A stretch of DNA of 5,440 bases from Treponema sp. (GTDB lineage Bacteria > Spirochaetota > Spirochaetia > Treponematales > Rectinemataceae), in assembly GCA_012516755.1 (NCBI GenBank), contig JAAYWE010000082.1, forward strand, positions 1-5,440. Reading direction: 5' to 3'. Numbering within the stretch: position 1 is the stretch's first letter; each line of letters opens with the position of its first letter. Below, one piece after another: positions 4,661 to 5,440 of the stretch. The notes beneath the pieces are model-generated. The model saw only the letters and a program-made list of their open reading frames with translations, was not told the origin of the DNA and made no database searches. A program made the translations under genes and the position numbers.

Positions 4661-5440
4661 CCAAGAAAAATGCCGTGAATTCCAAACTTTCCAATGAGCT
4701 TAAAGGTTTCGAGAGCTTATTCATCAACTGTTCGATCTGTGCAGGTTTCATACCTCCCAAAATCAGATAATTCCGCGCTCCGGCTTCCAGGTCGGCTTTT
4801 TCGAGATCACTGTTTCCTGTAATCACCTTAAGCATATCGAGTACATCCTGAGCAATCAGATTGTACTTCTCGGTACCAGGTTCGACTCCATAATAGTTGA
4901 TGTAACTCTCCATATAATCGGCGACGATCTCATCCTTAGTTGCACCCATCAGCGCCGCTAATAGCGCGGAGATAAAGCCTGTGCGGTCCTTTCCTTCGGT
5001 GCAATGTACAAGGTATGGACCATCATGCTCGACCATGAAAACAAGGCCTTTTACTACGTTCGCCCTGAATTCTTCACTTCCATAAGCCAGATTCATATTG
5101 AGGAAAATAACCTTATTATTCTTTGCAAGCTCCGCATAATAGGGTGATGCAAAATCCTTGGCCGCAAGATAGGTCTTCATTGCATCTACAGAGTCCGACA
5201 AGTTGACTATCGTCTGGATACCTGCCTCTTCGATCAGCTTATCAACGTAGGCCGCCCTTCCAAGCTGATTATCGATAGGGCTCGAGCTGCGATAGAGGAC
5301 ACCCTCCGCAATATTTCCTATGGCAATATTGCGGAAATTAGCGAATATTTCATCGGAAGCATAATCTTCTCTTTTGTTGGAGCGTACCAGCTTGCGAATT
5401 TCATATTGCGTTCGATAGGCTCCTGGATTGCTCAGCATAA
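4629..5440 (-). CDS. Tyrosine/dual-specificity phosphatase, LipA/MptpB-like (Y_phosphatase3 type), 5' end not resolved
   Basis: A CX5R phosphatase using a cysteine-phosphate intermediate. The active-site loop HCTEGKDRTG is at residues 145-154, counting from the Met at 5438: nucleophile C146 (codon 5001-5003), K150, D151, R152. The GKDR variant is that of Listeria LipA and Mycobacterium MptpB, which act on phosphotyrosine and on phosphoinositides. Upstream lie family elements: NFRNIAIGNIAEGVLYRSSSP (from residue 34, split here by family positions NFR and LYRS) and TIVNLSDS (76-83). A helical tail of about 70 residues follows the catalytic domain. The Met at 5438 has only two bases before it, so no ribosome site can be judged; the frame stays open to the edge, and polar MLSNPGAYRTQYEIRKL does not look like a natural N-terminus. 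A longer protein, perhaps with a signal peptide, is likely. It ends inside the MFS gene's last codons. Confidence 0.85.
   Translation of the reverse strand, partial: MLSNPGAYRTQYEIRKLVRSNKREDYASDEIFANFRNIAIGNIAEGVLYRSSSPIDNQLGRAAYVDKLIEEAGIQTIVNLSDSVDAMKTYLAAKDFASPYYAELAKNNKVIFLNMNLAYGSEEFRANVVKGLVFMVEHDGPYLVHCTEGKDRTGFISALLAALMGATKDEIVADYMESYINYYGVEPGTEKYNLIAQDVLDMLKVITGNSDLEKADLEAGARNYLILGGMKPAQIEQLMNKLSKPLSSLESLEFTAFFLARIDEYLMIA

Noticed and set aside
1..5440. CRISPR array, tRNA, rRNA, insertion sequence, toxin-antitoxin or phage-defence system
   Set aside because: No regularly spaced repeats, tRNA-like cloverleaf, transposase motifs, terminal inverted repeats or small paired genes were found. 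All long frames are accounted for by the transporter and phosphatase genes.

Overview
The window is an ordinary-looking bacterial chromosome segment of moderate GC content. It carries a carbohydrate-uptake operon on the minus strand, a regulatory intergenic region, and a convergent pair made of an MFS transporter (+) and a CX5R tyrosine/lipid phosphatase (-). The organism cannot be named with certainty. The very hydrophobic Sec signal ending in LGAQQ without a lipobox cysteine, the LipA/MptpB-like phosphatase and the binding-protein operon would fit a spirochaete (Treponema/Sphaerochaeta-like) or a clostridial-type Firmicute. This is family resemblance only.

Layout, reading the minus-strand operon in transcription order from right to left. 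A sigma-70-type promoter (TTGACA, 17 bp, TATCAT; 3199-3227) is followed directly by a perfect 16-bp palindrome, GTCAAAACGTTTTGAC (3176-3191), over the predicted transcription start. This is a LacI-family-type operator. Next come an extracytoplasmic sugar-binding protein (1913-3151), a 140-bp gap with two hairpins (the larger a 14-bp perfect stem plus T6, resembling a partial terminator), a MalF/UgpA-type permease (879-1772), and a MalG/UgpE-type permease (77-886) that overlaps the preceding gene by 8 bp. Two bases after the second permease stops, a further frame opens with its own Shine-Dalgarno (1-74, cut by the window edge). No ABC ATPase is present; CUT1 systems often share an ATPase encoded elsewhere.

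To the right of the control region, an MFS transporter (3446-4660, +) converges on the phosphatase (4629-5440, -). The two coding regions overlap tail to tail by 32 bp, and no intrinsic terminator is visible between them. The phosphatase has the HCTEGKDRTG active-site loop, and its N-terminus lies outside the window or at its very edge.

How the parts work together: the binding protein captures a sugar, probably an oligosaccharide or glycoside, and passes it to the heterodimeric permease channel. Expression is probably induced by release of a LacI-type repressor, and the intercistronic hairpin probably sets the binding protein above the permeases in amount. No link between the transporter operon and the MFS/phosphatase pair can be shown from sequence. 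I see no CRISPR array, tRNA, rRNA, insertion sequence or clearly novel system. The most informative signals are the control region, the intercistronic hairpins, the cut-off fourth operon gene and the 3' overlap.
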